Source: Hyphomicrobium sp. | GTDB lineage: Bacteria > Pseudomonadota > Alphaproteobacteria > Rhizobiales > Hyphomicrobiaceae | Length of the DNA stretch: 64,000 nt | NCBI GenBank assembly: GCA_016716675.1 | Contig: JADJVG010000033.1 | Location: 186,001 to 250,000 of the forward strand | Reading direction: 5' to 3' | Translations under genes and position numbers: made by a program | Notes under the pieces: model-generated | What the model saw: the letters and a program-made list of their open reading frames with translations, nothing else | Told to the model about the DNA's origin: nothing | The model's database searches: none | Shown here: one piece after another, positions 49,075-61,196 of the stretch | Layout of the letters: every line of letters begins with the position of its first letter | How positions within the stretch are numbered: the first letter of the stretch is position 1

Positions 49075-50938
49075 CTACCACCACCAGCCTTGTTGCACCT
49101 TTTTCCTGTTGTAGTCGCGCCGTGTCCTCACCGCCGCTTGCGATTTCGATCTGGGTTCATCCATGTAACCGAAGTTGAAAAAGCTGGAACCGCCATACGA
49201 TGGCTTGCTTCTTGCGACCGGGATATTGACCGTGGGCAGGCGTGTCTTGAAGCCGCCTTGCGGTTGGTTGCTCAAAACCGCAACAAACTCCGTTCGGTAG
49301 TTGGTCTCCCGGCTCAGCGGCTCGTCGGAAATGATGATCCAGCAAAGGCCGAGGAATTATGCGGCCCAGAACATCTTGCGGGATCGAGATCCTGTCGAGC
49401 GCGTTGCGGGCATTGTCGCCGCTGTCGATCGTGACCGCGCTCCAGCGCAGGCCCGAGTCAGTGCTGGCCATTGCGGTAAAGATATGCGTGCCGATCGGCC
49501 GGTCGGGATCGCGGACGGCGATGGGAACCTCGATGCTGGAATCGAAGACTTCGCCCCCGTCCGGCCACGGCTTGCCGGTGGTGCGGCGCACGTAGAGCTT
49601 CTGCTTCGCCCGGCTGACATAGATTGCGACGGGCTGGAGCGCGAGTTTGGCTTCGTCCGCAGCTTTGGTCAGGTCGCTCAACTTGCCGGCGGCCGCTTGG
49701 GCGGCATCCTTTGCCTTTGCCGCGGCTTCGAGCTTCAATGACGCTTCCGCTTTTGCGTTATCGAGCCGTGTTGCCGCTTGCGCCGCCTTGGCAGCCGCTT
49801 TGAGCTTGCGGTCCTCGGCCCGCGCCTTGGCCTCAGCCTTCATGGCGGTCGCGAGCGTCCGCTCGGCAGACTTGAATTCCGTGTCAGCCTTCGACTTCAC
49901 AGATTTCGCACGGATAAGCGATGCCTTGGCCCTGAACACATCCCGTTGCGCCTTTTCAGCGGATTTTCTTGATTTAGCCAAAGCCTTTTTGGCCTCCGGC
50001 GCATCACTTGTTCTTGCCGCATCAACCACCAAGTCTGCGGCGGCCCTGGCGGCATCCTTCGCCTTGGCCGCGGCCTCTATTTTGGCCGCGACATCGCCCT
50101 TCGCAGCGTTCAACCGTGTCTCCGCCTCCGACAACCTTGAAGCAGCCTTGAGCTTGCGGCCCTCGGCCCGCGCCCGGGCCGCATCATTATCTTTCGTCGC
50201 GGCCGCGAGCGTTCTCTCGAAACTCTTCAGCTCACCGTCGGCCTTCGTCTTCAGGGTTTGCGCTTTCGACAGCAAGCTCTTGAATTTTTCAGCTTCACGC
50301 TCGGCTGCCTTCAAAGCCTTTTTTGCGTCATCGACCGATTTGGCGGCATCAACGACGTCACGATTGAGCGACGCGGAACGCGCAGGGGCTTCCGCAACGG
50401 TCTTTGCGTCCGGCACCAGCAACGCCGGATGGGTGAAATCTTCCGGAGTTGCGTCGTCCGGCGAGACGATCACGCGCATGCCGATCCGCGTCTTGTCGAA
50501 AAGTTCTTCCGCAAAGTTGAACGGCAGGCGCACACACCCGTGGGAGGCGGCATAGCCCGGCAGCGGGCCCCCATGCATTGCAATGCCGTTCCAGGTGAGG
50601 CGTTGCATGTGCGGCATATGGGCGTCGTCATACAAGTTTGAACGATGATCCTCGTTCTTCTGCAGAATGGCGAAGACTCCCGCGGGCGTTTCGCGGCCTT
50701 TGACGCCTGTCGACACCGGCGCGCGCACGGTCCACCCTTCGCTGTCATAGAACGTGATGTTCTGGCGCTTGATCGACACGATCGCCATGACCGGTTCGCC
50801 TGCCGCGCGCGGCGCCGTCTCGTAGGCCGGCTTCGCCTTGTTCGCATGGGCCAGGTCAACCAGCGCCGTCAGCGTGGCAATGGCGGCAAGCATGACGATG
50901 GCGGGTGATCTGGATCGAAAAAGGATGGGTCGCGCCAT
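49075..50938 (-). CDS. L,D-transpeptidase (YkuD) with coiled coil, one frameshift
   Basis: The product of about 620 residues has an N-terminal hydrophobic signal (IVMLAAIATLTALVDLAHA). A YkuD catalytic domain comes next, with GIAMHGGPLPGYAASHGCVR near 120, giving the His and the Ser-His-Gly-Cys-x-Arg active site. A long Ala/Lys/Glu-rich coiled coil runs from about 190 to 430. A second YkuD-like segment follows (VAIYVSRAKQKLYVRRTTGK, PDRPIGTHIFTAM). Near 49345 the frame shifts, and the true end continues ISDEPLSRETNYRTEF, FVAVLSNQPQGGF and a WWW terminus. It links peptidoglycan peptides or outer membrane proteins. Upstream Met codons at 50956 and 50968 are alternatives. The 50969-51239 region has no gene. 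Confidence 0.75.
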
Positions 50939-51239
50939 CGATGTTTGGTACGCCATACACTGCCCCAATTGCGATGCAAGTCCGTCGGTGCGTCAATAGC
51001 CTATCCAAACTCAACTTCCAACCCGATCCAACAGGTAGAGAGCCAGACTCAGAGCCGAATTCCCGCTGCGCACCAGCCGCGGTTGGGGCGCGTCGTGCGG
51101 ATTGTGAGGTCTTAGAGTTTCACCAGCAAGGCGCGCATCACCAGTCACCGCCAAATCACATTGATGTTCAGCGGTCTGCTGTTCTAAGGAGCCCGCCGCC
51201 TGCACCAGCGGCGCTGTGAAGGTCGACCAGGGCAGCCTC

Positions 51240-52894
51240 CTACCCCTTCCGCCCCTTATCCGGCGACAGTTCGGCGCCCAGGCGTTTGAGCGCGTCCGAG
51301 GTATCGAAGGTGTCGAGCATCAACTCGATCAGCGCCGGGCCGTTGTTGGACTCGCGGGCGCGGTTGAGTGCGGCTTCGAACTCGCCTTCGGTCTTCACCC
51401 GCACACCCCATCCGCCGCCCATTACCTCGGGCAGCTTGTGATAGGCCCAGGGCTGGATGTCGTTGTAGGGGCCTTCGTGAATCATGCGCTCGGTGGTGTA
51501 GCCGCCGTTGTTCATGAGGAGCACGATGGCGTTGCTCTTGCGGCGGCAGAGCGTGGAGAGTTCCTGCGCCGTCATCTGAAACGCTCCGTCGCCGATGAAG
51601 GCCAGCGGCCGGCGGGACTCATCGGCCAGCGCGGCGCCGAGCGTGGCGGGGAGCGCGTAGCCGATCGACAGGTAGAACGCCTGGCCGATGAAGCCGACGT
51701 CATGATGCAGGACCAGATCGGCAGCGGCGAAGAGCGAGTCTCCGGTTTCCGCAATCACCGTGGTTTCAGGCCCAAGAAACGCATTGATACGGCTCATGAC
51801 CCGGCTCACCGTCAAGGCACGGTCCGGCTCGGGCGTATAGGCGGTGTGCAGCAGGTCGGAGACCGGCTTGAACGGCGGGTGCTTCAGGCCCTTGTCCGCA
51901 ATGCGCTTCGTCAGCCCCGCGACGACATCGCCGATCCACACCTCCTCGTAAACGTGCTGGCTGATTTTCAACCGCCCGGAGTTGGCGAGGATCAGATGCC
52001 GCCCCTCCAGGCGGCCGGTGTGGACGCCCAGATTGATGTCGCTGATCCAGGCGCCGAGGCAAAGCAGCACATCGGCCTTTCGACGATCGCGCGCACGTCC
52101 TGGCGCGAGGATGCGCCCTCGTAGACGCCGATCGCGAGGGGATGGCGCTCGGATATCACGGTCTTGCCGAGCAGCGTCGTCGCGACCGGCAGATTCGCCT
52201 TTTCGATGAGGGCGTAGAAATCCTTGGTCAGGCCGTAGCGGTGCAGTTCAACCCCGCCGAGGATCACCGGGCGCTTCGCCGCCGACAGCAGCGTGGTCAC
52301 TTCATCGAGTGCTTCCGAGAGCGCGTCCGCATTCGAGGGTGGCCGCGGCAGAGGCTTGAAGGGGGCCGGCTTCACGCAGGATTTGTCGACCATGTCGGCC
52401 GGGATCTCGATCAGAACGGGGCGCTTCTCGGCAATGCATCGCGACAGCGCGTAGTCGATACGCCGCGGCGCCTCGCCCGCGTCGTCGAGCAGCACCGAGG
52501 CGACGGTGATGTGCGAATAGGCGCGGCGCATGGTCGAGACGTTGCCGACGCCGTGATGCAGCAGCATCGAGGCTTTGAGCTGGGTGGTGCGCGGCACGCC
52601 GACGATTGTGACGAGGGGGACCTGTTCCGCATAGGCGCCGGCCACCGCGTTCATGGCGCTGAACCCGCCGACCCCCCAGGTGACGGCGATGCAACCGATG
52701 CCGTTGATGCGGGCATAGGCGTCGGCGGCGTAGCCGGCATTCAATTCATTGCAGGTGCCGACGAATTCGATGCCGGACTCGATCAGCCGGTCCATGAAGG
52801 TCAACGCATAGTCGCCCGGCACGCCGAACGCGTGCTTGAGCCCCGCTTCCTTGAGGCGCTGCAACAGATATTTGGCGACCGTCGCGTTCGGCAT
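51240..52894 (-). CDS. thiamine-diphosphate alpha-keto acid decarboxylase (PDC/IPDC type), one frameshift
   Basis: About 551 residues in two frames. The N-terminal PYR domain has HAFGVPGDYALTFMDRL with the cofactor-activating Glu in GTCNELNAGYAADAYAR, and the His-His pair in MLLHHGVGN that is typical of pyruvate and indolepyruvate decarboxylases. The C-terminal PP domain has the thiamine motif FIGDGAFQMTAQELSTLCR ending in LLMNNGGYTTE. The break near 52078 is one missing A in GTCGAAAGGCC. Likely products are aldehydes from a 2-keto acid; the exact substrate is open. ATG 52894 begins the conserved domain. Confidence 0.8.
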
Positions 52895-53021
52895 CCCTGC
52901 ATGATGATCCGCGCCGGGCCCAGCGTCAAACCGCATGAAGTTGGTATGTTCCGCACGGAACGGCGCACGATGCGGCAAGCGGCGAAGGTTGAGGCGAAAG
53001 GCTTTCCTTGGGAGGGACCCC

Positions 53022-53315
53022 GTGGACAACATCATCCTCATCGGCGCTGCTGCGTTTCTGGGCACGTTCGCCGCAAATATCGTCTGGACGTGGTGGAATT
53101 CTCATCCCACGGCGCGAAGCCAAGCGACGCCGGGCCAGATCACCCCGAAGCGATCGCCCATTGTCGCGGTCGCATCGGGGGCCGCGGTGCTCGCAATGAC
53201 GGTTTACGCCATGAACAGCGTATCCAGCGGCGACATGGCACCGGGCACCGGCGCCATTGCCATTCTGGTAACCGCCATCACCGTGCTGCTCTCCGGGCGG
53301 GCTTTGAGGCGCTAG
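53022..53315 (+). CDS. small membrane protein
   Basis: A 97-residue protein with three hydrophobic helices (IILIGAAAFLGTFAANIVWT, SPIVAVASGAAVLAMTVYAM, GTGAIAILVTAITVLLSG). The GTG start at 53022 has a strong GGGAGGG box 7 bases upstream, which favours it over the longer ORF. No family is recognised. It is divergent from the decarboxylase gene. The TAG stop is inside the first CTAG palindrome that follows. Confidence 0.6.
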   Translation: MDNIILIGAAAFLGTFAANIVWTWWNSHPTARSQATPGQITPKRSPIVAVASGAAVLAMTVYAMNSVSSGDMAPGTGAIAILVTAITVLLSGRALRR

Positions 53316-53478
53316 TGTTCCGGCTCCGACATTTGCTCGCGAGCGAACCGAAACGGGAAGCAAATGTCGGAGCCAGAGAACACTAGAAATCCAGTGATTC
53401 TAGTGCAGCTTATGCATCTGACGTTTGGTTATTCAACCAGCCGCGGGCGGGGACCAAACGTCAGATGCGCTGCACTAG
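53312..53478. repeat. two CTAG-bounded palindromic elements
   Basis: Element A, 53312-53386, has ends CTAGTGTTC / GAACACTAG and arms GGCTCCGACATTTGCT / AGCAAATGTCGGAGCC around a 21-base loop. Element B, 53400-53478, has ends CTAGTGCAGC / GCTGCACTAG and arms ATGCATCTGACGTTTGGT / ACCAAACGTCAGATGC. Between them CTAGAAATC ... GATTCTAG forms a third short palindrome. They look like MITE- or REP-type elements. Confidence 0.85.
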
Positions 53479-53587
53479 AGCCGGCCGGGACCGCGCCCAG
53501 CCCGAGAGCAGCAGCGTCTCCTGAAAATTGGGAACCAATTCCAGCTTCGCGCGTCTAGCGGCATTGGGCAGGCGTGCGGGACATGGA

Positions 53588-55369
53588 ATGGATCTGACGT
53601 CGTCGCAACTGGCCGCGATTCTCATCATCGTGGCGATGCTGGCCGCGTTCATCTGGGACCGCTGGCGCTATGACGTGGTGGCGCTGAGTGCGTTGCTGGC
53701 GGCGATTGCCGCGGGGATCGTGCCGCAGGATGAGGCGTTCAGTGGATTTTCCGATCCCGTCATCATCGTCATTGCCGCCGTGCTGGTGGTGAGCAAGGCG
53801 GTGGCGAAATCAGGCATTCTCGACCGCATCGTGCGCAGGCTTTTGAACCGCATCGACAGCCTGACGTTGCAGATCGGCATTCTGAGCGCCGCGGTCGGCC
53901 TGCTGTCAGCCGTCGTCAAGAACGTCGGCACCTTGTCGATCTTCATCCCGATCGCGATGCAAATCGCGCGCCGTTCCAAGCAATCGCCGTCGCTGTATCT
54001 GATGCCGCTGGCGTTTGCCTCGCTCATCGGCGGTACGATTTCGCAAATCGGCACGTCGCCGAACCTGCTCATCTCCAGCGTGCGCGAGGAGGTCACCGGC
54101 AAGCCGTTCAGCCTGTTCGACTACGCCTACGTCGGCCTGCCGCTGACGGTGCTGGCTGTGACGTTTCTCGCCTTCGGCTGGCGGCTGTTGCCCAAGGATC
54201 GCAACGGCGCGCCGTCGGCCGAAGAGCGGTTCAAGGTTGAGAATTATACCACCGAACTGCTGTTGACCGAAGCATCGCCGTTTGCCGGAAAGACGGTGGG
54301 CGACCTTGAGGCCTCGGGCGACGATATCGTGGTGCTGGCGGTCATCCGCGACGGCGGCCACAACTACATTCCAAGCGCCACCTGGCCGCTCTATCCGGGC
54401 GATGTGCTGACCATCCAGGCTGAACCGGCGGCGGCGAAAGCTTTGATCGACGAAGCCAAGCTGACGCTCGATCAGGCGCGCGAACTGAAGAAGGACGACG
54501 ACAGCCGCGACGAGTTGAGCACGGTCGAGGCCGTGGTCATGGCCAATTCGCCGCTGGTCGGCCAGACGATCAGAAGCTTGGCGCTGCGCCGCAGCTATGA
54601 CGTCAACGTGCTGGCAATCAGCCGCTCGGGCACGCGCCGCGCCGACCGGCTGCTGTCGCACACCTTCCAGGTCGGCGACCTCATCGTCTTTCAAGGCTGG
54701 GAAAACGGACTGCCCGCAACGCTCAAGGAACTCGGCGTGCTGCCGCTCGCCGACCGCAACCTGGCGCTCGGCAAATCGACCGACGGGCTGATCCCGCTCG
54801 GCCTGCTGGCCGTTGCAATCGTTCTGATCGGCATGAAGTTCGTGACCGTCGCCGTCGGGTTTTTCGCCGCGGCGCTGCTGACGATCATCTTGAAGCAGAT
54901 CTCGCTCAAGGACGCCTACGAGTCGATCGAAGGGCCGGTGCTGGTACTGCTTGCATCGCTGATCCCGGTGGCCAAGAGTTTGCAGACGACCGGCGTCACC
55001 GATCTGATCGGCGAGAACATCGCCGGCATCGCCACGCAGATCCCCGGTTCGGGCGCCGTGGCGCTGATGCTGGCGACGGCGATGATCCTGACGCCGTTTT
55101 TGAACAATGCCGCGGCGGTGTTGATGCTGGGACCCGTGGCCGCCGTCGTCGCCAAGACACTCGGCTACAATGCCGACCCTTTCCTGATGGCGGTCGCGCT
55201 CGGTTGCGCCTGCGATTTCCTGACCCCCATCGGCCACCAGAACAACCTTTTGGTGATGGGACCGGGCGGCTACAAATTCACCGACTACTGGAAGCTCGGC
55301 CTGCCGGTATCGCTCATCGTTCTGGCGGCTGGCACTCCGTTGATCCTGTGGGCGTGGCCGCTCACCTGA
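53588..55369 (+). CDS. SLC13/DASS family sodium-coupled anion transporter with RCK_C domains
   Basis: The 593-residue membrane protein has about 11-12 helices in two halves, with the SLC13 signature region GGTISQIGTSPNLLISSVRE near 150 and CDFLTPIGHQNNLLVMGPGG near 550. Between the halves lie two TrkA-C (RCK_C) domains (about 215-300: FAGKTVGDLEASGDDIVVLA; about 315-395: LVGQTIRSLALRRSYDVNVL). Such proteins move sulfate, dicarboxylates or similar anions; the cytosolic domains may sense a ligand. The frame is intact. It converges on truB with a 6-base gap. Confidence 0.85.
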   Translation: MDLTSSQLAAILIIVAMLAAFIWDRWRYDVVALSALLAAIAAGIVPQDEAFSGFSDPVIIVIAAVLVVSKAVAKSGILDRIVRRLLNRIDSLTLQIGILSAAVGLLSAVVKNVGTLSIFIPIAMQIARRSKQSPSLYLMPLAFASLIGGTISQIGTSPNLLISSVREEVTGKPFSLFDYAYVGLPLTVLAVTFLAFGWRLLPKDRNGAPSAEERFKVENYTTELLLTEASPFAGKTVGDLEASGDDIVVLAVIRDGGHNYIPSATWPLYPGDVLTIQAEPAAAKALIDEAKLTLDQARELKKDDDSRDELSTVEAVVMANSPLVGQTIRSLALRRSYDVNVLAISRSGTRRADRLLSHTFQVGDLIVFQGWENGLPATLKELGVLPLADRNLALGKSTDGLIPLGLLAVAIVLIGMKFVTVAVGFFAAALLTIILKQISLKDAYESIEGPVLVLLASLIPVAKSLQTTGVTDLIGENIAGIATQIPGSGAVALMLATAMILTPFLNNAAAVLMLGPVAAVVAKTLGYNADPFLMAVALGCACDFLTPIGHQNNLLVMGPGGYKFTDYWKLGLPVSLIVLAAGTPLILWAWPLT

Positions 55370-55375
55370 GGGCGA

Positions 55376-56299
55376 TCATCCCAGATTGAACACCCGCGTC
55401 GGGTGCAGCGCGCCCTTGTCGAGTTCGCCGAGCGCGATCAGCCGGCCCTTCGAGGTTGCGAAGGCCGGGCCCGACAGAACCGGAGCGTCACGGCCGCGAA
55501 TGAGCACGGCCTGACCGCGCACCAAGCTTGCCGCGTCCGACGGGCTGACGATCAGCTCGGGCAGATCTTCGAGCGCGGTTTCAACCGGCGCCAGGAGCTT
55601 CATCAACGCCGCGCCGCCGTCGTCGAGCTTGGATGCTTCGTCGATCGCGGCAAGCGTCACCGAACGCGGCTCGTCGAACGGACCGACGCGGGTACGGCGG
55701 AGCGCGATGACGTGCCCATAGCAACCGAGCAGCCGGCCCATGTCGCGGGCAAGCGAGCGCACATACGTGCCCTTGCCGCATTCGGCCTCGAACACGCTCG
55801 TCTCCGCATCGGTCTGATCGACAAGGTCGAGGCGTTCGATGATGACGGGACGGGCGGCGAGCACGACGTCTTCGCCCTCGCGCGCCAGATCGTAGGCTCG
55901 CGCGCCATCCACCTTGATGGCCGAAAACGCCGGCGGAACCTGCATGATCTCCCCTTTGAAACGCGGCAGGATGGCCTCGATATCAGCCCGCTCCGGACGG
56001 ATTTCGGACGACTTCACCACCGGACCTTCGGTGTCGTCGGTCGACGTTTCCGCACCCCAGCGCACGGTGAAGCGGTAGGCCTTCTCGCCATCGACGGCAT
56101 AGGGAACGGTCTTGGTCGCTTCGCCCAGCGCAATGGGGAGCAGTCCCGTGGCGAGCGGATCGAGCGTGCCGGCATGCCCAGCCTTCTGGGCGTTGAAGGC
56201 GCGGCGCACCGCACCGACGGCCTGCGTCGATGTCATGTTGAGCGGCTTGTCGAGTACGACCCAGCCGTGAACGGGATTGCCTTTTTTGCGTCGTGACAT
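55376..56299 (-). CDS. truB: tRNA pseudouridine(55) synthase
   Basis: The 307-residue protein carries VVLDKPLNMTSTQAVGAVRR, the catalytic Asp motif AGHAGTLDPLATGLLPIALG near 45-65, YRFTVRWGAETSTDDTEG, FSAIKVDGARAYDLAREG and CGKGTYVRSLARDMG. It makes pseudouridine 55 in the T-loop of tRNAs. ATG 56299 starts the family sequence; the long ORF upstream translates a palindromic repeat. It is downstream of rbfA as usual, but rpsO, its usual next gene, is missing here and lies at 44.2 kb. Confidence 0.95.
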   Translation of the reverse strand: MSRRKKGNPVHGWVVLDKPLNMTSTQAVGAVRRAFNAQKAGHAGTLDPLATGLLPIALGEATKTVPYAVDGEKAYRFTVRWGAETSTDDTEGPVVKSSEIRPERADIEAILPRFKGEIMQVPPAFSAIKVDGARAYDLAREGEDVVLAARPVIIERLDLVDQTDAETSVFEAECGKGTYVRSLARDMGRLLGCYGHVIALRRTRVGPFDEPRSVTLAAIDEASKLDDGGAALMKLLAPVETALEDLPELIVSPSDAASLVRGQAVLIRGRDAPVLSGPAFATSKGRLIALGELDKGALHPTRVFNLG

Positions 56300-56312
56300 G
56301 TGCGCTCCAATG

Positions 56313-56424
56313 TCCTTCTCCCCTTGGGGAGAAGGTGGCCGAAGGCCGGATGAGGGGATGGGCTGTTGCTTAAATCGAGTGCCAGCCCCCTCACCCCAAC
56401 CCTCTCCCCAAGGGGAGAGGGGGT
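56313..56424. repeat. palindromic intergenic repeat (BIME-like)
   Basis: Two palindromes, CTTCTCCCC-TT-GGGGAGAAG (56315-56334) and CTCTCCCC-AA-GGGGAGAG (56402-56419), are joined by CCGGATGAGGGG and CCCCTCACCCCAACC. The same unit occurs inverted at 57484-57588. This type of CTCCCC repeat is common in intergenic DNA of Rhizobiales. Confidence 0.8.
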
Positions 56425-56426
56425 CT

Positions 56427-56834
56427 TTACTTCTTCTCGACATCCCGGCGGACGCGCTCGCTATCGAGCAGCCGGTCGATTCGGGTTGCTTCTTCGAACG
56501 TCTCGTCCTCGCGGAAGCGGAGATCGGGCGCATAGCGCAAGTTCAAGGTGTGGGCGACTTCGGCGCGGATGTACTTCTTGTTGCGGGTCAGCGCTTCGAT
56601 CACCGGCTTCACATCCTTGCCGCCGAGCGGCATGACGTAGACGGTGGCGAGTTTGAGATCCGGCGAGATGCGCACCTCGGGGATGGTGATGGTGTGGCCG
56701 GCGATGACATCGTCGTGGATGTCGCCGCGCACCAGCATTTCCGCAATTTTATGACGGACCAGTTCGCCGACGCGGAGCATGCGCTGCGACGGGCCCTTGG
56801 CGCTCCCGGCGCCACTCTTCTTGGAACGTGTCAT
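56427..56834 (-). CDS. rbfA: ribosome-binding factor A
   Basis: The 135-residue protein has the KH-like RbfA pattern: SQRMLRVGELVRHKIAEML, then ITIPEVRISPDLKLATVYVM and LNLRYAPDLRFREDETFEEA, followed by a helical end IDRLLDSERVRRDVEKK. It binds the 30S subunit and matures the 16S rRNA 5' end. It lies between infB and truB, the standard order, with only a small YcxB-like gene inserted before it. Confidence 0.95.
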   Translation of the reverse strand: MTRSKKSGAGSAKGPSQRMLRVGELVRHKIAEMLVRGDIHDDVIAGHTITIPEVRISPDLKLATVYVMPLGGKDVKPVIEALTRNKKYIRAEVAHTLNLRYAPDLRFREDETFEEATRIDRLLDSERVRRDVEKK

Positions 56835-56836
56835 CG

Positions 56837-57433
56837 TCAGTTGTCCTTGGCGGCGGCTGCGCCGTCGTTTTGTGAGTCTTGATCGTCTTCGCTGTCCTCG
56901 TCGCGGCCCATGACGCGGACGAAGGCGGCGAAGTTAGCCATGTCGGCGGCGCCGTCGAAGGCCCTGAGCGGCAGGATGACCGGCGCGCGGCCCGGCTGAG
57001 TTAAAAAAACATGGGTGGCGGTTTCGGTGACGTTGAGCTTGCTCCACGCATACGAACTCTGATCGCCGCTCTCGCCGGCAAAAAGCAGCTGCGGATAGGC
57101 ATCGACAAGTGTCTCGCCGGCCGGCACCTTTGCGCCGCTGATGCGATGGCGGGTGCGCGCGGTCAGAAGAACAAGGCTCAACGCGTAACCGGCGGCAATG
57201 GCGGCGATGACGCTCAAGAGCTGCCCCAGTTGCGTATCGGTGTCCCAGGGCACGATGGCTTTCAAATTCTCATCGAAGTACCCGACGGCGGCGCCGCACA
57301 GCAGGATCGGCCCGAACAGCCACAGTTTTTCCGCCCCCACCAGCTCGCGCGGCAGAAAGTGATAGGCGGCGACATCCTCGCGCGTGAGCTGAAAGCGAAG
57401 TTGGCGGATGGGGGCTTTGGGATTGTCTGTCAT
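56837..57433 (-). CDS. YcxB-like membrane protein
   Basis: The 198-residue protein has an N-terminal soluble strand region (IRQLRFQLTREDVAAYHFLP), two membrane helices (LWLFGPILLCGAAVGYF and LLSVIAAIAAGYALSLVLLT), and a C-terminal YcxB-type domain (YAWSKLNVTETATHVFLTQP, APVILPLRAFDG). It ends in an Asp/Glu-rich tail. YcxB-like proteins have no settled role. It is inserted between infB and rbfA with 2 bases to rbfA, so it is co-transcribed with translation factors. Confidence 0.75.
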   Translation of the reverse strand: MTDNPKAPIRQLRFQLTREDVAAYHFLPRELVGAEKLWLFGPILLCGAAVGYFDENLKAIVPWDTDTQLGQLLSVIAAIAAGYALSLVLLTARTRHRISGAKVPAGETLVDAYPQLLFAGESGDQSSYAWSKLNVTETATHVFLTQPGRAPVILPLRAFDGAADMANFAAFVRVMGRDEDSEDDQDSQNDGAAAAKDN

Positions 57434-57483
57434 GATCTCTGACCACCGCGGGATTGGACCGCGTAGGGCCTCTTTAGGGCTTA

Positions 57484-57588
57484 CCTCTCCCTTGGGAGAG
57501 GGGGACGGGGTGAGGGGCTGCCAAGCTTGCTAAGACGCCTGCCCTCATCCGGTCCTTCGGCCACCTTCTCCCCAGAGGGGAGAAGGAA
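57484..57588. repeat. palindromic intergenic repeat (BIME-like), inverted copy
   Basis: Carries CCTCTCCC-TT-GGGAGAGG and CTTCTCCCC-AG-AGGGGAGAAG with CCCTCATCCGG between them, the reverse order of the repeat at 56313-56424. It fills nearly all of the gap between infB and the YcxB-like gene. Confidence 0.8.
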
Positions 57589-57592
57589 ATCA

Positions 57593-60385
<2,793 letters not shown>

Positions 60386-60396
60386 GCGATGTCCGT

Positions 60397-61143
60397 TCAA
60401 CCTTCGTTGGCGTGATCAATGGAAAACGACTGATCGGAAACGCCCCTGTCGGAACGGTAGCGCGCCAAGCGCCCCGCCTCCTCCAGAAACCGCTCCGTCA
60501 GTCCTCCGGGTATGAGCCCAGCATGTACCACACTTGGGCGGCCCATGGCCAAGCTCATTTCTGCAATTGTCAGCACGTTTACAATCGGGGCCGGCGCGCC
60601 GCGGTCACGCTGGATCGCCTTGAATTTGCGGTCCAGTTTCTGCTGGCCGTCGTCTGCCGCATCCGTGCCATGCAAAAGCGCGGCAGTTACGCCCTTTTCC
60701 AGCGCCGCATCGACCTGCTGGAAGCCCGCGACAACCTGACCTGCCTTGTTGGCAAACGACAGATAGTCACTGACGCGGCGCTTCAGAAGGGTCTCGACCC
60801 GCTCTGCAAGACCATCCGGCACGGCCGCCTGCTGCTTCAGACTCTTGGAAAAAGCCTTTGTTTGAATTGCCTTTTTAAGGATTTCGCGTGAGCAGGTGAG
60901 CCACACGCCGCGGCCCGGCAGGCGGCTATCGACGTCCGGGACGATCTCACCATCGGGCGAAAGCGCGAAGCGGATCATCTCCGCCTGCGGCAGATGTTGA
61001 CGCGTCACAACGCACAGCCGCTCGGGCACGCCCTTTTTAGAGGCGGTGTCCCGGTGCGGCGTCACATCACTGTCGTCCGTTTCTGCCACGAGGCCTCTGA
61101 TGGTTCTCTCCACATGATCCGTTAACCCTGGTGCGGTGGTCAT
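60397..61143 (-). CDS. YlxR/DUF448 and L7Ae-like RNA-binding protein
   Basis: The 248-residue protein has an N-terminal YlxR domain (PERLCVVTRQHLPQAEMIRF, then DSRLPGRGVWLTCSREIL) and a middle L7Ae/L30e-like domain (RRVSDYLSFANKAGQVVAGF, VTAALLHGTDAADD). The C-terminus is less conserved. In Alphaproteobacteria these two domains are often fused. YlxR homologues bind RNase P or other RNAs; the exact role here is not known. The gene lies between nusA and infB, as is usual. Confidence 0.85.
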   Translation of the reverse strand: MTTAPGLTDHVERTIRGLVAETDDSDVTPHRDTASKKGVPERLCVVTRQHLPQAEMIRFALSPDGEIVPDVDSRLPGRGVWLTCSREILKKAIQTKAFSKSLKQQAAVPDGLAERVETLLKRRVSDYLSFANKAGQVVAGFQQVDAALEKGVTAALLHGTDAADDGQQKLDRKFKAIQRDRGAPAPIVNVLTIAEMSLAMGRPSVVHAGLIPGGLTERFLEEAGRLARYRSDRGVSDQSFSIDHANEG

Positions 61144-61196
61144 GACGTCCGAAGCCGATCACGCGGACACATGAAGCCGACTTCGCGGTCTCGCCC

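Noticed and set aside
53906..55237. 443-codon minus-strand open frame opposite the SLC13 gene
   Set aside because: Shadow of an intact membrane transporter gene; the product is Arg/Gln/Asp-rich without motif.
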